DNA of 26,834 bases, from positions 1 to 26,834 of IMG/VR virus record IMGVR_UViG_3300023184_000450, one strand, 5' to 3'. The notes beneath the pieces were generated by a model, which worked only from the letters and a program-made list of their open reading frames with translations, had not been told where the DNA came from and searched no databases. The translations under genes were made by a program, and so were the position numbers. This document shows, one piece after another, positions 9,958-18,185 of the stretch (positions are counted from its first letter, which is position 1; the number at the start of each line of letters is the position of its first letter). This DNA comes from a virus.

Positions 9958-12162
9958 TTATTGGTTATTCGTTAAACTTTTTCCTACTATATCTACTTGG
10001 AATTTTAAATTCTTCTCATCTATACAGACAATTTCAAAAACTGGCATATAATCATATGCAGAAAATGAGCTATCATCAAGTGAAACTATAAGAGTAGAAT
10101 AAGCAACTCCTGATGGATTGCTTAATGGGTATAACCCATCAGCATTAGTTAATATGTTTATTATAAAATTATTAGGATATACTTGATCGCCAAAGGATAT
10201 TCTAAATCTTTGTCCTGACACCCATCTAGAGTTTGCGCTATCCTTTAATCTTATTGTTAAATCTCCATTTAGAGTTAGTGGTGTGCTATTATTAACGTGC
10301 TTGAAATAATTTGAATAATTTATGAGCGGTATCTCGTTTAATCCGCTCTGTGTTAAAGTTCCTTTACTTAAAGTATTGGAGATATTAAAATCCTGTACAG
10401 CATTTATAACAGAGAGTTGATTGGGTACACTTCTATCTACAATTATACCAGCACCTTGTTTAACGAGATCTAGATCATACGATATTTCAACGCTAGTTTG
10501 ATTATTTAGTATTGATCTTACTAAATCATAATTCTGATCAATAAGTTGCATTATAGACTGTGTATTGTTGAATAAAGCTTGATTTGCAGCTAATGTTTTT
10601 TCAATACTTTCTATTCTTCTGTCCATATTGATGGAAGTTGGACTGCTTAGAGTTACATTTTCTAAATTTGTTACCCTGTTACTTAATCCAATAAAATCAG
10701 AAGAAGCATTATTTAGTGTCGAGCTAGCATCTTGTAAAACGTTCATGGCATCCATGAACATAGAGAGAGAGAATGGCGAGTAATCATTTATAGCTTGCTC
10801 TACCCCAGTCTGATCAACATCAGTATCAAATTTTAGATTAATTTTAAATCCGTATGAGTTACCATTTAATTTGGTTACCGGATTAGGCCTATGTTTCTTT
10901 AATCTAGGAATATAAATATCACCTCCTTCACTATTTACGTCATCTAAAAATAAGACACCATACAGGTTCGTAGCGGACGTAGAAGGATTCGCTGGATCAT
11001 ATACATCATAATATATCAATACTGTGTTAAACTCAAAGTCTGCTGCATCTGCGGTGGCGTTAAACTCCTCTAATGTAGAAATATTAGAATTGGTTAATAT
11101 CTGCTGGTATGAGTTTGGATTGAAATCAATACCAATAGAATCCAATTTGCTCCTAGTGTAAACTAGAGTGTTAGAATTATCGGTCTTGGTAAGAATATAG
11201 TTAGAAGGATCAGTAAAAATGTTTTCTGAAAAATAAGTGTTTGCTGTGTCTCTAGGAGAATACCAGTTACCAGCTGCAGTGGCTCCGTTAATTCCGGTAT
11301 CGAAATATGTAGCTGTAGGTGCTCCTAAAACATCATCATCAAAAATTGCTAGAGTTGTTAATCCACTAGGATTAGTTTCGTCATAATTTCTGCCGAAAAG
11401 ATATTCATCATTTAAAGGATTACTTGGGTTATTAGTCCATTGATAATCTGGATAATAATTTTTATCAGTTACGTTCTTAAATAAAACATATGGTGTATTT
11501 CCGTCCTTAGTTGGAATATAAACATAAACCTCAGAATATGCGTTTGTTGAATTCTTTACAGAGTTAACGATATCTAAATTACCAACATACTGAACCACCC
11601 TATTATATGGTGCTCCAGTCATTCCATAAGCTCCTGTAGTTCCGTAAGGTGCATCGCCTTCAACGTATCTTTTCTGAGTTATGGGAACGTCATTGACAAT
11701 AGTAACGGTATTCTGATCCAATGCAGGAGAAACCTCAGTCGAATCAGCCGCTGAATATCTAATCGCTCCTATTTCCTTTAACCATTTAAAAAATATTCTT
11801 TCCGAAATATTTTGCTTTAGTGAAGAATCGTATTGATCGTCACCTGTTATAGTAGACTCTATGTTTAAGCAATAGCTCTGAAAACTTTGGGAGAAATCTA
11901 TATTTGCATCGCCAGTTATAATTTGCTGAGTGCTATTAGCCCAATCGAGAAATGCACTGTCCGGACCATTTAATCTTACGTAGTTGGTTTGAGTAGATGC
12001 ACTGTTATCTATATTAGGTATGTTCAATAAAGCAAACTTGGAAAATCTAAATTTACTGTCAGAGTTATTGAACGTAAATGAAAGATCCTCAGCAGACGAA
12101 GAAAAGGTGTAGAATGTCCCTCCCTGTACTTGTAAAGGCCGCACAAAAGGTGTTTTTGCCAT
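9958..12162 (-). CDS. 734-aa structural protein with central coiled coil
   Basis: The start ATG 12160-12162 follows an A/T-only leader 24 bases after the 304-aa gene's stop. The N-terminal domain contains FVRPLQVQGGTFYTF and, at residues 121-135, ERIFFKWLKEIGAIR. The second motif is helical and looks like a conserved interaction segment. The middle is beta-rich with GTTGAYGMTG turns. A predicted coiled coil spans about residues 487-552 (LSNRVTNLENV, RRIESIEKTLAANQALF, IMQLIDQNYDLV), and a compact beta C-terminal domain follows (LTIRLKD, FRISFGD). This plan, an N-terminal anchor, a trimerising coiled coil and a beta tip, suggests a short fibre or a baseplate-peripheral protein comparable in layout to T4 gp8-gp12 products. 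That comparison is structural analogy only; no sequence identity is claimed. Confidence 0.85.
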   Translation of the reverse strand: MAKTPFVRPLQVQGGTFYTFSSSAEDLSFTFNNSDSKFRFSKFALLNIPNIDNSASTQTNYVRLNGPDSAFLDWANSTQQIITGDANIDFSQSFQSYCLNIESTITGDDQYDSSLKQNISERIFFKWLKEIGAIRYSAADSTEVSPALDQNTVTIVNDVPITQKRYVEGDAPYGTTGAYGMTGAPYNRVVQYVGNLDIVNSVKNSTNAYSEVYVYIPTKDGNTPYVLFKNVTDKNYYPDYQWTNNPSNPLNDEYLFGRNYDETNPSGLTTLAIFDDDVLGAPTATYFDTGINGATAAGNWYSPRDTANTYFSENIFTDPSNYILTKTDNSNTLVYTRSKLDSIGIDFNPNSYQQILTNSNISTLEEFNATADAADFEFNTVLIYYDVYDPANPSTSATNLYGVLFLDDVNSEGGDIYIPRLKKHRPNPVTKLNGNSYGFKINLKFDTDVDQTGVEQAINDYSPFSLSMFMDAMNVLQDASSTLNNASSDFIGLSNRVTNLENVTLSSPTSINMDRRIESIEKTLAANQALFNNTQSIMQLIDQNYDLVRSILNNQTSVEISYDLDLVKQGAGIIVDRSVPNQLSVINAVQDFNISNTLSKGTLTQSGLNEIPLINYSNYFKHVNNSTPLTLNGDLTIRLKDSANSRWVSGQRFRISFGDQVYPNNFIINILTNADGLYPLSNPSGVAYSTLIVSLDDSSFSAYDYMPVFEIVCIDEKNLKFQVDIVGKSLTNNQ

Positions 12163-12186
12163 TTTTATTTTTTATTTATTATTTTA

Positions 12187-13101
12187 TTAAACCGTTACAT
12201 TAGTGCCTGATAAAACGATCCAAGAACCATTTTGATCTGCTTGGCCTTGGCCGACTCTAGGTTCCCATTGAAGAGTTACTGATGAACGATAAGCTTTGCT
12301 AGCAGCTATTGTTATACCACCGGTAGCATATCCACCATAATTAGCACTGGTATTAAATCCGGTGTAGTAGGTTGAGGTTGTTCCTGTTACCCCAGTATAG
12401 ATATACCCTGTTGCCGCTGACGTATTAACGATAGTTACTCTAGTTCCTTGTGCAATATTAGGTAGGGTTAAACCTACTGGGGATGTTCCGTCGACAACTT
12501 TCATATAGAATCCAGTAGGTCCACAATTTGCATAAATAACGTCTTCTAAACCTGAAAATTGATAAGGAGAGTTTACTGAGGTAACAAGTCCACCACCACC
12601 AATTCCAGATGCTGTTGAAGCAAACGCCGAACCTGCAGTTAAACCACTTCTATAAGTTGTATTTGAACTTATAACGTGACCCACAGGACCTAATTTAAGT
12701 GCTCCATTAGCACTTAGACTTCCATTAAAACTAGATGTTCCGCCAGCTACGAAAATAGAGGATGATCCAAATGTAACCGTTCCATTTAGTACTACAGCTC
12801 CTGATGCTGTTATATCAGTAGATTGTACGCTTACAAATGAAGCTGCTCCTAAGTTGTTTACTGATGCTGTAGGTACGCCCGTAGAAGGAATAGATAAAGC
12901 ATCAAAAGCTCCAATCTTTGCTTGTACTTTACCCGTAGAAGCCCCACTAAGATCTAGTATTCCGTTTACCGTATCGATACCAAAAACTGTGATGTATCCA
13001 TTTATCCAATTTTGTAAGATCAGGAAGTTGGAGTTGATCGTTACTCTTGAGCCTGAGATCGAGTCAGTGCCTAGAATTTCTGTAATGTTTACTGTTGCCA
13101 T
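12187..13101 (-). CDS. 304-aa fibre-like protein
   Basis: The first minus-strand gene after the phoH cassette, starting at ATG 13099-13101 behind a 62-base divergent region. The N-terminus has GSRVTINSNFLILQNWING, matching in pattern the N-terminal module of the left-edge fibre protein (an IN-x-NF core). The middle is a low-complexity succession of short Gly/Ser/Ala beta strands (GAVVLNGTVTFGSSSIF, SFNGSLSANGALKL), as in phage fibre shafts. The C-terminus ends NGSWIVLSGTNVTV, a common closing style for phage head- or tail-fibre proteins. It is small and Gly-rich with no cysteine-rich or catalytic motif. A short tail fibre or appendage is the best reading (inference); a head fibre is possible. 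Confidence 0.8.
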   Translation of the reverse strand: MATVNITEILGTDSISGSRVTINSNFLILQNWINGYITVFGIDTVNGILDLSGASTGKVQAKIGAFDALSIPSTGVPTASVNNLGAASFVSVQSTDITASGAVVLNGTVTFGSSSIFVAGGTSSFNGSLSANGALKLGPVGHVISSNTTYRSGLTAGSAFASTASGIGGGGLVTSVNSPYQFSGLEDVIYANCGPTGFYMKVVDGTSPVGLTLPNIAQGTRVTIVNTSAATGYIYTGVTGTTSTYYTGFNTSANYGGYATGGITIAASKAYRSSVTLQWEPRVGQGQADQNGSWIVLSGTNVTV

Positions 13102-13163
13102 TTTATTATTTTTATTTCTTTTTGAATTGAAATATATATCTACATCTCAGACAACACTTAAAT
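13102..13163. promoter_or_regulatory. Divergent promoter region between fibre gene and phoH cassette
   Basis: 62 bases separate the starts of the leftward 304-aa gene and the rightward 51-aa ORF. They contain an almost self-complementary AT run (AATATATATC at 13131-13140), placed 31 bases from the leftward start and about 25 bases from the rightward start. Because it reads similarly on both strands, it could serve transcription in both directions. The promoter assignment is inferred from position; no classical sigma-70 -35 box is evident. Confidence 0.4.
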
Positions 13164-13319
13164 ATGGCAATACTCAAAAATGAACTTACCATAATGGACA
13201 TCAAAGACATATCTTTAAGTCCAAAACAAGTGATTTATTCCAAGAATATAGACAATTTTACTAGCATCAAAAAAATCAATCAGATTAAGGATAGTCCGTG
13301 CGGTTACTACAAAAAATAA
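13164..13319 (+). CDS. 51-aa small protein upstream of phoH
   Basis: Starts at ATG 13164-13166 and stops at TAA 13317-13319, 7 bases before the phoH ATG. The product is basic, starting MAILKNELTIMDIKDISL and ending DSPCGYYKK, with one Cys and no membrane segment. The context before its start (AATATGGC) resembles that of phoH (also AATATGGC), supporting real initiation and coupling. It occupies an otherwise empty 225-base gap between the 304-aa gene and phoH, in the same direction as phoH, so a two-gene operon is likely. I do not recognise the family. It might regulate or accompany phoH, but nothing in the sequence proves that. Confidence 0.6.
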   Translation: MAILKNELTIMDIKDISLSPKQVIYSKNIDNFTSIKKINQIKDSPCGYYKK

Positions 13320-13326
13320 ATATAAT

Positions 13327-14094
13327 ATGGCTAACAGAAAAAAAAGAATTAGTGACGAAGAATTTTATGAAACGTTCCCCCCGGGATACCAATCTCCTAA
13401 TGTATCTAAATTTGATCTACAAAAATTAAAAGTAGATTTCAAATTTAAAAACGAGAGTCAAAAAAATCTAATAAATTTAATTAATGGAAATAAAATCACT
13501 ATCGTGGCTGGTCCAGCTGGAACAGGAAAAACTTATCTAGCATGCGCACAAGCTTTAAAGCTTTTAAAAACGGACCAAAGATTTAAAAAAATAATTCTAG
13601 TTAAAAGTGTGACTGTTTTAGAAGGGGAGGAAGTAGGATTTCTTAAAGGTGATCTTAAAGAAAAAATGTTGCCATTTACTATATCTTTCCTCGATAACTT
13701 CCATAAAATAATCGGGGAGGGATTAACTCAAGCGATGCTGGACCAGAACTACATTGAGGTTTTGCCGCTAGCTTTTATTAGGGGGAGATCAATAGATAAT
13801 GCAATTATAATTGTGGATGAAGCTCAAAATATAACTCAAAAAAATATGAGATCCACAATGACCAGAATAGGTACGGACACCAAGATGATTATTACAGGGG
13901 ACACCAAACAGGTAGACATGAAAAACCCAAAGCTATCATCGCTTGACTTAGTTGTTAAAATCTTCCAGAATAAGGATAATATTGGAACAATGCACTTTGG
14001 TATTGGCGATATTGTCAGGGATCCTATAGTAAAATTAATAGAGGAAACTTTTGATGAATGGGATGAGAAAAACTCAAAACAAAATAAAGAATAA
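13327..14094 (+). CDS. phoH: PhoH-like P-loop ATPase
   Basis: A 255-aa PhoH-family protein. It has Walker A GPAGTGKT at residues 62-69, Walker B IIIVDEAQN at 160-168, the PhoH-typical IEVLPLAFIRGRS just before Walker B (143-155), a sensor-like MIITGDTKQVD at 187-197, and a C-terminal FGIGDIVRDPIVKLIEE. All core motifs are present, so it should bind and hydrolyse ATP in the cytoplasm. PhoH proteins resemble the ATPase core of superfamily I helicases and are frequent in large phages, often called auxiliary metabolic genes. The true substrate is unsettled, with RNA or phosphate-stress roles proposed. The length fits phage and bacterial short PhoH forms without an N-terminal PIN domain. It lies on the plus strand inside a minus-strand virion cluster and shares a terminator palindrome with the converging gene. 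Confidence 0.95.
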   Translation: MANRKKRISDEEFYETFPPGYQSPNVSKFDLQKLKVDFKFKNESQKNLINLINGNKITIVAGPAGTGKTYLACAQALKLLKTDQRFKKIILVKSVTVLEGEEVGFLKGDLKEKMLPFTISFLDNFHKIIGEGLTQAMLDQNYIEVLPLAFIRGRSIDNAIIIVDEAQNITQKNMRSTMTRIGTDTKMIITGDTKQVDMKNPKLSSLDLVVKIFQNKDNIGTMHFGIGDIVRDPIVKLIEETFDEWDEKNSKQNKE

Positions 14095-14118
14095 GTCTTT
14101 TACGGCTTATTCTTTATT
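14083..14118. terminator. Convergent bidirectional hairpin terminator
   Basis: A perfect 13-bp inverted repeat (AATAAAGAATAAG at 14083-14095 and its complement at 14106-14118) surrounds a 10-base loop. It overlaps the 3' ends of both converging genes, phoH (TAA 14092-14094) and the 1339-aa gene (TAA on the minus strand at 14107-14109). The stem is AT-rich, so as an intrinsic terminator it is weak by classical rules. However, U-rich tracts are present in or beyond the second arm in both directions, and its placement exactly between convergent genes supports a terminator or transcript-end stabiliser. Confidence 0.65.
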
Positions 14119-17100
14119 AAACGTAGAATCCGGATTATCTGGTATAATTATAGCAGATCCAAATTGACCCTTATTAGTTCTCATTATTTCAATTTCTTGA
14201 TTTATTAGATCCCTACCTAATCTCATTGCTTTGTAATCTCTAGCAATAAAAGGAGGATTAGGATATCCATAGTCGATAGAATCTACAAAATCCGGCCTTT
14301 TATCATCCGGCCTTTTGTCTTTGTGATTTATTACTTTTATAAATCCTGCCTTAGAAACTTCGTAAACATTACCCTCTGAATCTTCTACCTGATTGTATAT
14401 AGTATAATAGCCTGGATTTACGAACGTATAAATAAAATAAGGGCTTTCTTTAATATTAAGAAATTCCTCACCCGTTTCAGGATTACTTAATACCCATTTA
14501 TTATTTGTCTTACCGTAAATATTAGAAGCATAATTATTAAAAATTACAGTGGACAGTAACGGGATTTCCATATAACTATCTGTCGAATGAACATCGCACC
14601 AAGTCCAAGCACCTGAACCTGGTCTGGATATAATATTACCTAAGTTTATACCAAGTTCTGGTTTATATTGTTTTATTATGGAAGAAAATCCTGCAGTAGC
14701 ACCAAAATATATTAGACTTCCCGTTCCCCCTGTAGTTCCGCTAGTATTTATACCTGACGAAAATAGGTTAGATGAGCTGTCTTTAGTGAATGCTATATCG
14801 CCAGTGAATAGGCCTAAATTTTCTAGATCCAAATTTTTACCTGCATTATTTGTCTTCAATAAAGCTACGTTATATCCGGTTAATCCTGGCGTGTTTATCT
14901 GATATGATGATATGAATTGATTGTTATCTAATTTATCAAAATATAAAATTTCCATCTCCCTATCAAAGACACCAGTCTTATTTGAGAATATATTCTTTAC
15001 TGTTCCCTGGTCAGTTATCTCTGCAGTATAAAGATAATTATCTCCAGTCGATCCTAGAATTATCTGGCTTCCGAAATAACTACCTGTTATACCCTGTCCA
15101 TAGTCACCTATTATAGTGTTTACGCAGTATCCAGACTTATCTTTGGCTGAATATATTTTATCTATATTTCCGTTTGCAGATGTTCCTCCTATATTTATTA
15201 CTCCCCCTGTTATCCCATTTCCTGTTGGCCCCGATATTATGTAAAAAGGATAGCTGCTATATGGAGAGGGCGATGGGTGATAAACGTTTAATCCGAACAT
15301 GCTAAAGTTACCTTTAGATTGTCCTGTAATCAAAACACCCGTTTCGTTATCTGATGATTTTATCCCGCTTATGTAAAAACCCCCGGTAGTTCCTGTAGTA
15401 TTTATGACATTATCTAGAGCAAGATTATCGCAATCCAATTTTACGTAAGACCCAAAGGTATTCTCTGATGCATTGCCTATAATACTAGGTGATGTACTTA
15501 AATCATCATTTCTATTCCAAGCATTTTTTAATGTGTCAAAAGTGACCGGGCTACTTGCTTCGTGTGTAATAGCAAGATTCACATAGTATCTACTGGAATC
15601 TATTGATGTGTAAGCAGTTCCCCCTGGATATGTTGATGTTGGTACGAAATGTCTAAATGAATTTATTTTATATGCTTTTTGTACTGAATTGTTATAATCT
15701 CCAGTAACACCAGCAAATGATGAAATGTTACCTAGATCTCTTCCTATTTTAGCTACAAATATAGCTTTAGAATTTTGCTGGGACGTATTATTATAAAGTG
15801 TATATGGATAAACTACTGGGAATCTGTCATATATGTAAATACTAACCGGTGTTCCGTTAGTGTAATTATTAACTGCATTAGTTGAACCGTATTGATAAGT
15901 AACCCCGATACTGAAAGAATCCGAATCTCGGTAAATCTGATCTATTCTATAATAGGAGATGTCAACGGAATCACTATCTACATCTAGTTCTATAGTTTGT
16001 CCTGTTAATATATTGCTAATAGTAGAATACTGGTTAACACTGGAGGAATCCGTGAAATTAAGGTAGATTCTGTTAACAGTATTATAATTTCCGCCATATC
16101 CTGCAGTTACGCCGATAAATCCTAGATCGCAATATGTTGAGGCGACAGTATCCTTATTACCAATAGAAAGATCCCATATTGCGGAAAGAAGAACTGCTCC
16201 CGTATCGGGAACCCCTATTCCTGCTATAGATCCAGAAGTTGCACCGGGTACCATAGGGTTAGTAACTCCTATCGGAGAACCTGTTGCTCCAGTAGGTCCA
16301 CTTAGATTTTCATATGCGCTCCATACATACTCGCCAACTTCTATAAACTTATCAAATGTTCCGGAAGCATATAAATAAAGACCATCTTCACTTGAACATA
16401 TACTTTGGACATCAGTACTAAATCCTCTAAAAGGAAGTATCGAATCAACCTTTCCGCTTTCCGAATAAGCGACTATAAATCCGGTTTTACCGTTATTTGC
16501 GGTATTGTATGTCGAAGAAGTACTAGAATTTAAGCTAGGACCAACACCAGATAATATAGCTGGTGTATTGTCTGCGTAATAGCCGAATTGAACCGAATAA
16601 CTTCCGGTGTATATGTCGGGTATAACACTTCCCGCGATGTAGTATTTATTTTCACCAAAGAATGTTTGAGATGTAGATGATGTTACGTTAACCATACCAA
16701 TATTACCTGATGCTCCAGAAATATACGAGATTGCTTCATCCCAAACAGGTGCTTGTATGCTTTCGGTTATCTGATCTTCTTCAAATGTTGGGATCGGCCA
16801 ATTATTCCAATATGCTTGTTTACCAGCTCTTCCGTCAGCTATATCACTTAGCTTAGTTGTCAAAAATAAATTATCTAGGTCTAATCCAGGATGCTTGTAT
16901 GCTAAAAAAGAATTATCATAAACCATCCACTCAGGATAATCCCACGTGTATTTGTTTATTTTTGGCAAAGGTGCGCCTCCCCCGGTAGCAGTATAATATG
17001 TGAAGTTCCATCCAGTAGCTCCTGCGTATTTTGATGATCCATAAACGTGGGGTAGATCGTAATCGAAATTTGAAAGAGTATTATAACCAAGAACCCATAG

Positions 17101-18126
17101 GTCATTTTCGTGTATAGTGAGATTATCTTGTGTTGTATTATGTCCTATTATCTCTATACCAAGAACACCATTGGAGGGTAAGGCGGAATTAGAATTATTA
17201 AATTGAGTGTGTGTAGTGCCATTGAAATGCCAAAGCCCGGTACCGAGTCCAAGCTCGCCATCTCCTTTGGAGTAGAAAACGTGGCCATTTTCTCTTGCCT
17301 TTATAGATGTTATTGGGCCTCCGCTAATAGAGTAATTCCAAAATTCTATGCCATCGAAATAAGAAAGTCCAATATCTGTCCCTATCCAAAGGTTACCATT
17401 TTCATCAAAATCTAAGCAATAAATATTATCTGATATTATCCCACTTGTGCTTGAGTTATAGATCTTTGCTTGTTGAATGTATTTAGATCCGTTTGTTAGT
17501 GTAAGAGTCTGTAGCTTTCCCTGCGGAACTACAAAGAGTCCTTGGGAAGTACCCATATAGTATAAATAGTCCTTTCCGCCATATCCCTTTGTTTTTATAT
17601 CATAAATATGTGGCCAGGTGTAATCATCAACGGTTTCATCCCATTTATCAATTTCTTTAAAATAATAAAATAACCTTCCTCCGGTAGCTCCTTTAATTCT
17701 AGTGTAAGCAGATGCACCTGTACCCCCTATTCCGTTAAGAGGATTAACGAAAGCTAAAATATCGTCACCGAAAGGACAGGCATAAACCAGGGAGACCTCT
17801 TGAGGCTGATCGAATGTACCTAATGCTTGGAATGTCCAATTGCCGCCCTCGTCAACATTGTTGGTATTAATCCAAAAAACAGCAACCTGATTGAAATTAC
17901 CCGCTGTTGGTCCTTGTGCAACACCAACCCAAGCTTTATCATCAGGATCTATCGAGATAGATCTAGTATCTAAGTAATACGGCGAAACTTGTGGAACTGC
18001 AGAGTTTGTGCTATTATAATATTCCCAACTTGATCCATTAAATCTTCTAACATCCTGTCCCGAAGCCCAAACATAAAATTCTTGGTCTAAATCTATCTGA
18101 TTAATATAAAGTGAGCTGCTTGGCAT
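14107..18126 (-). CDS. 1339-aa beta-propeller and PKD structural protein
   Basis: The start ATG 18124-18126 follows a 59-base leader. The N-terminal part repeats blade-like units of the two-component-regulator propeller type. Around residues 20-75 are WASGQDVRRFNGSSWEYY and SIDPDDKAWVGV; around 232-262 are IYCLDFDENGNLWIGTDIG and LSYFDG; a third unit follows with GLWHFNGTTHTQF, NSALPSNGV and NDLWVLGYN. A second blade-rich region lies in the middle (YLYASGTFDKFIEVGEY, KAIFVAKIGRDLGNI). Near residues 1199-1265 is a PKD-like domain (NKWVLSNPETGEEF, YTFVNPGYYTIYNQVEDSEG), then a tandem DKRPD repeat and a conserved-looking tail (ARDYKAMRLGRDLINQEIEIM). Such domains are typical of extracellular binding. 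In this virion cluster it is probably an adhesin-like appendage (inference). GATG and GPTGATG turns join the blades. Confidence 0.85.
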   Translation of the reverse strand: MPSSSLYINQIDLDQEFYVWASGQDVRRFNGSSWEYYNSTNSAVPQVSPYYLDTRSISIDPDDKAWVGVAQGPTAGNFNQVAVFWINTNNVDEGGNWTFQALGTFDQPQEVSLVYACPFGDDILAFVNPLNGIGGTGASAYTRIKGATGGRLFYYFKEIDKWDETVDDYTWPHIYDIKTKGYGGKDYLYYMGTSQGLFVVPQGKLQTLTLTNGSKYIQQAKIYNSSTSGIISDNIYCLDFDENGNLWIGTDIGLSYFDGIEFWNYSISGGPITSIKARENGHVFYSKGDGELGLGTGLWHFNGTTHTQFNNSNSALPSNGVLGIEIIGHNTTQDNLTIHENDLWVLGYNTLSNFDYDLPHVYGSSKYAGATGWNFTYYTATGGGAPLPKINKYTWDYPEWMVYDNSFLAYKHPGLDLDNLFLTTKLSDIADGRAGKQAYWNNWPIPTFEEDQITESIQAPVWDEAISYISGASGNIGMVNVTSSTSQTFFGENKYYIAGSVIPDIYTGSYSVQFGYYADNTPAILSGVGPSLNSSTSSTYNTANNGKTGFIVAYSESGKVDSILPFRGFSTDVQSICSSEDGLYLYASGTFDKFIEVGEYVWSAYENLSGPTGATGSPIGVTNPMVPGATSGSIAGIGVPDTGAVLLSAIWDLSIGNKDTVASTYCDLGFIGVTAGYGGNYNTVNRIYLNFTDSSSVNQYSTISNILTGQTIELDVDSDSVDISYYRIDQIYRDSDSFSIGVTYQYGSTNAVNNYTNGTPVSIYIYDRFPVVYPYTLYNNTSQQNSKAIFVAKIGRDLGNISSFAGVTGDYNNSVQKAYKINSFRHFVPTSTYPGGTAYTSIDSSRYYVNLAITHEASSPVTFDTLKNAWNRNDDLSTSPSIIGNASENTFGSYVKLDCDNLALDNVINTTGTTGGFYISGIKSSDNETGVLITGQSKGNFSMFGLNVYHPSPSPYSSYPFYIISGPTGNGITGGVINIGGTSANGNIDKIYSAKDKSGYCVNTIIGDYGQGITGSYFGSQIILGSTGDNYLYTAEITDQGTVKNIFSNKTGVFDREMEILYFDKLDNNQFISSYQINTPGLTGYNVALLKTNNAGKNLDLENLGLFTGDIAFTKDSSSNLFSSGINTSGTTGGTGSLIYFGATAGFSSIIKQYKPELGINLGNIISRPGSGAWTWCDVHSTDSYMEIPLLSTVIFNNYASNIYGKTNNKWVLSNPETGEEFLNIKESPYFIYTFVNPGYYTIYNQVEDSEGNVYEVSKAGFIKVINHKDKRPDDKRPDFVDSIDYGYPNPPFIARDYKAMRLGRDLINQEIEIMRTNKGQFGSAIIIPDNPDSTFNKE
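14290..14319 (-). repeat. 15-bp tandem duplication encoding DKRPD twice
   Basis: Two adjacent 15-base units differ at one base and encode DKRPDDKRPD just after the PKD-like domain of the 1339-aa protein. The near-identity suggests a recent in-frame duplication in a linker. Confidence 0.8.
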
Positions 18127-18185
18127 TTATTTTTTTTTAAATTATATTCTATATATTTGAATTACTATAATTGGTATATTAGCAA
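18127..18185 (-). promoter_or_regulatory. Leader of propeller gene with ATATATA element
   Basis: A 59-base AT-rich intergenic stretch. On the minus strand it carries AAATATATAG (18149-18158), 23 bases upstream of the ATG, followed by an A tract. The same core occurs ahead of three other genes here. A late-promoter role is a guess. Confidence 0.3.

Noticed and set aside
10741-10759. Perfect 8-bp inverted repeat with 3-base loop (GTTCATGG CAT CCATGAAC)
   Set aside because: It falls within the 734-aa gene and encodes a Met-Asp-Ala-Met run; there is no U tract and no gene boundary, so it is probably a coding coincidence.
12854-13183. Plus-strand ORF of 109 aa across the start of the 304-aa gene
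   Set aside because: It lies almost wholly antisense to a convincing fibre gene, overlaps the divergent promoter region and the 51-aa ORF, and has no recognisable features.
18127-18185. Riboswitch or structured leader upstream of the propeller gene
   Set aside because: Only a weak 5-bp AT palindrome is present and there is no conserved core; the stretch is too short and AT-rich to support a structured RNA.
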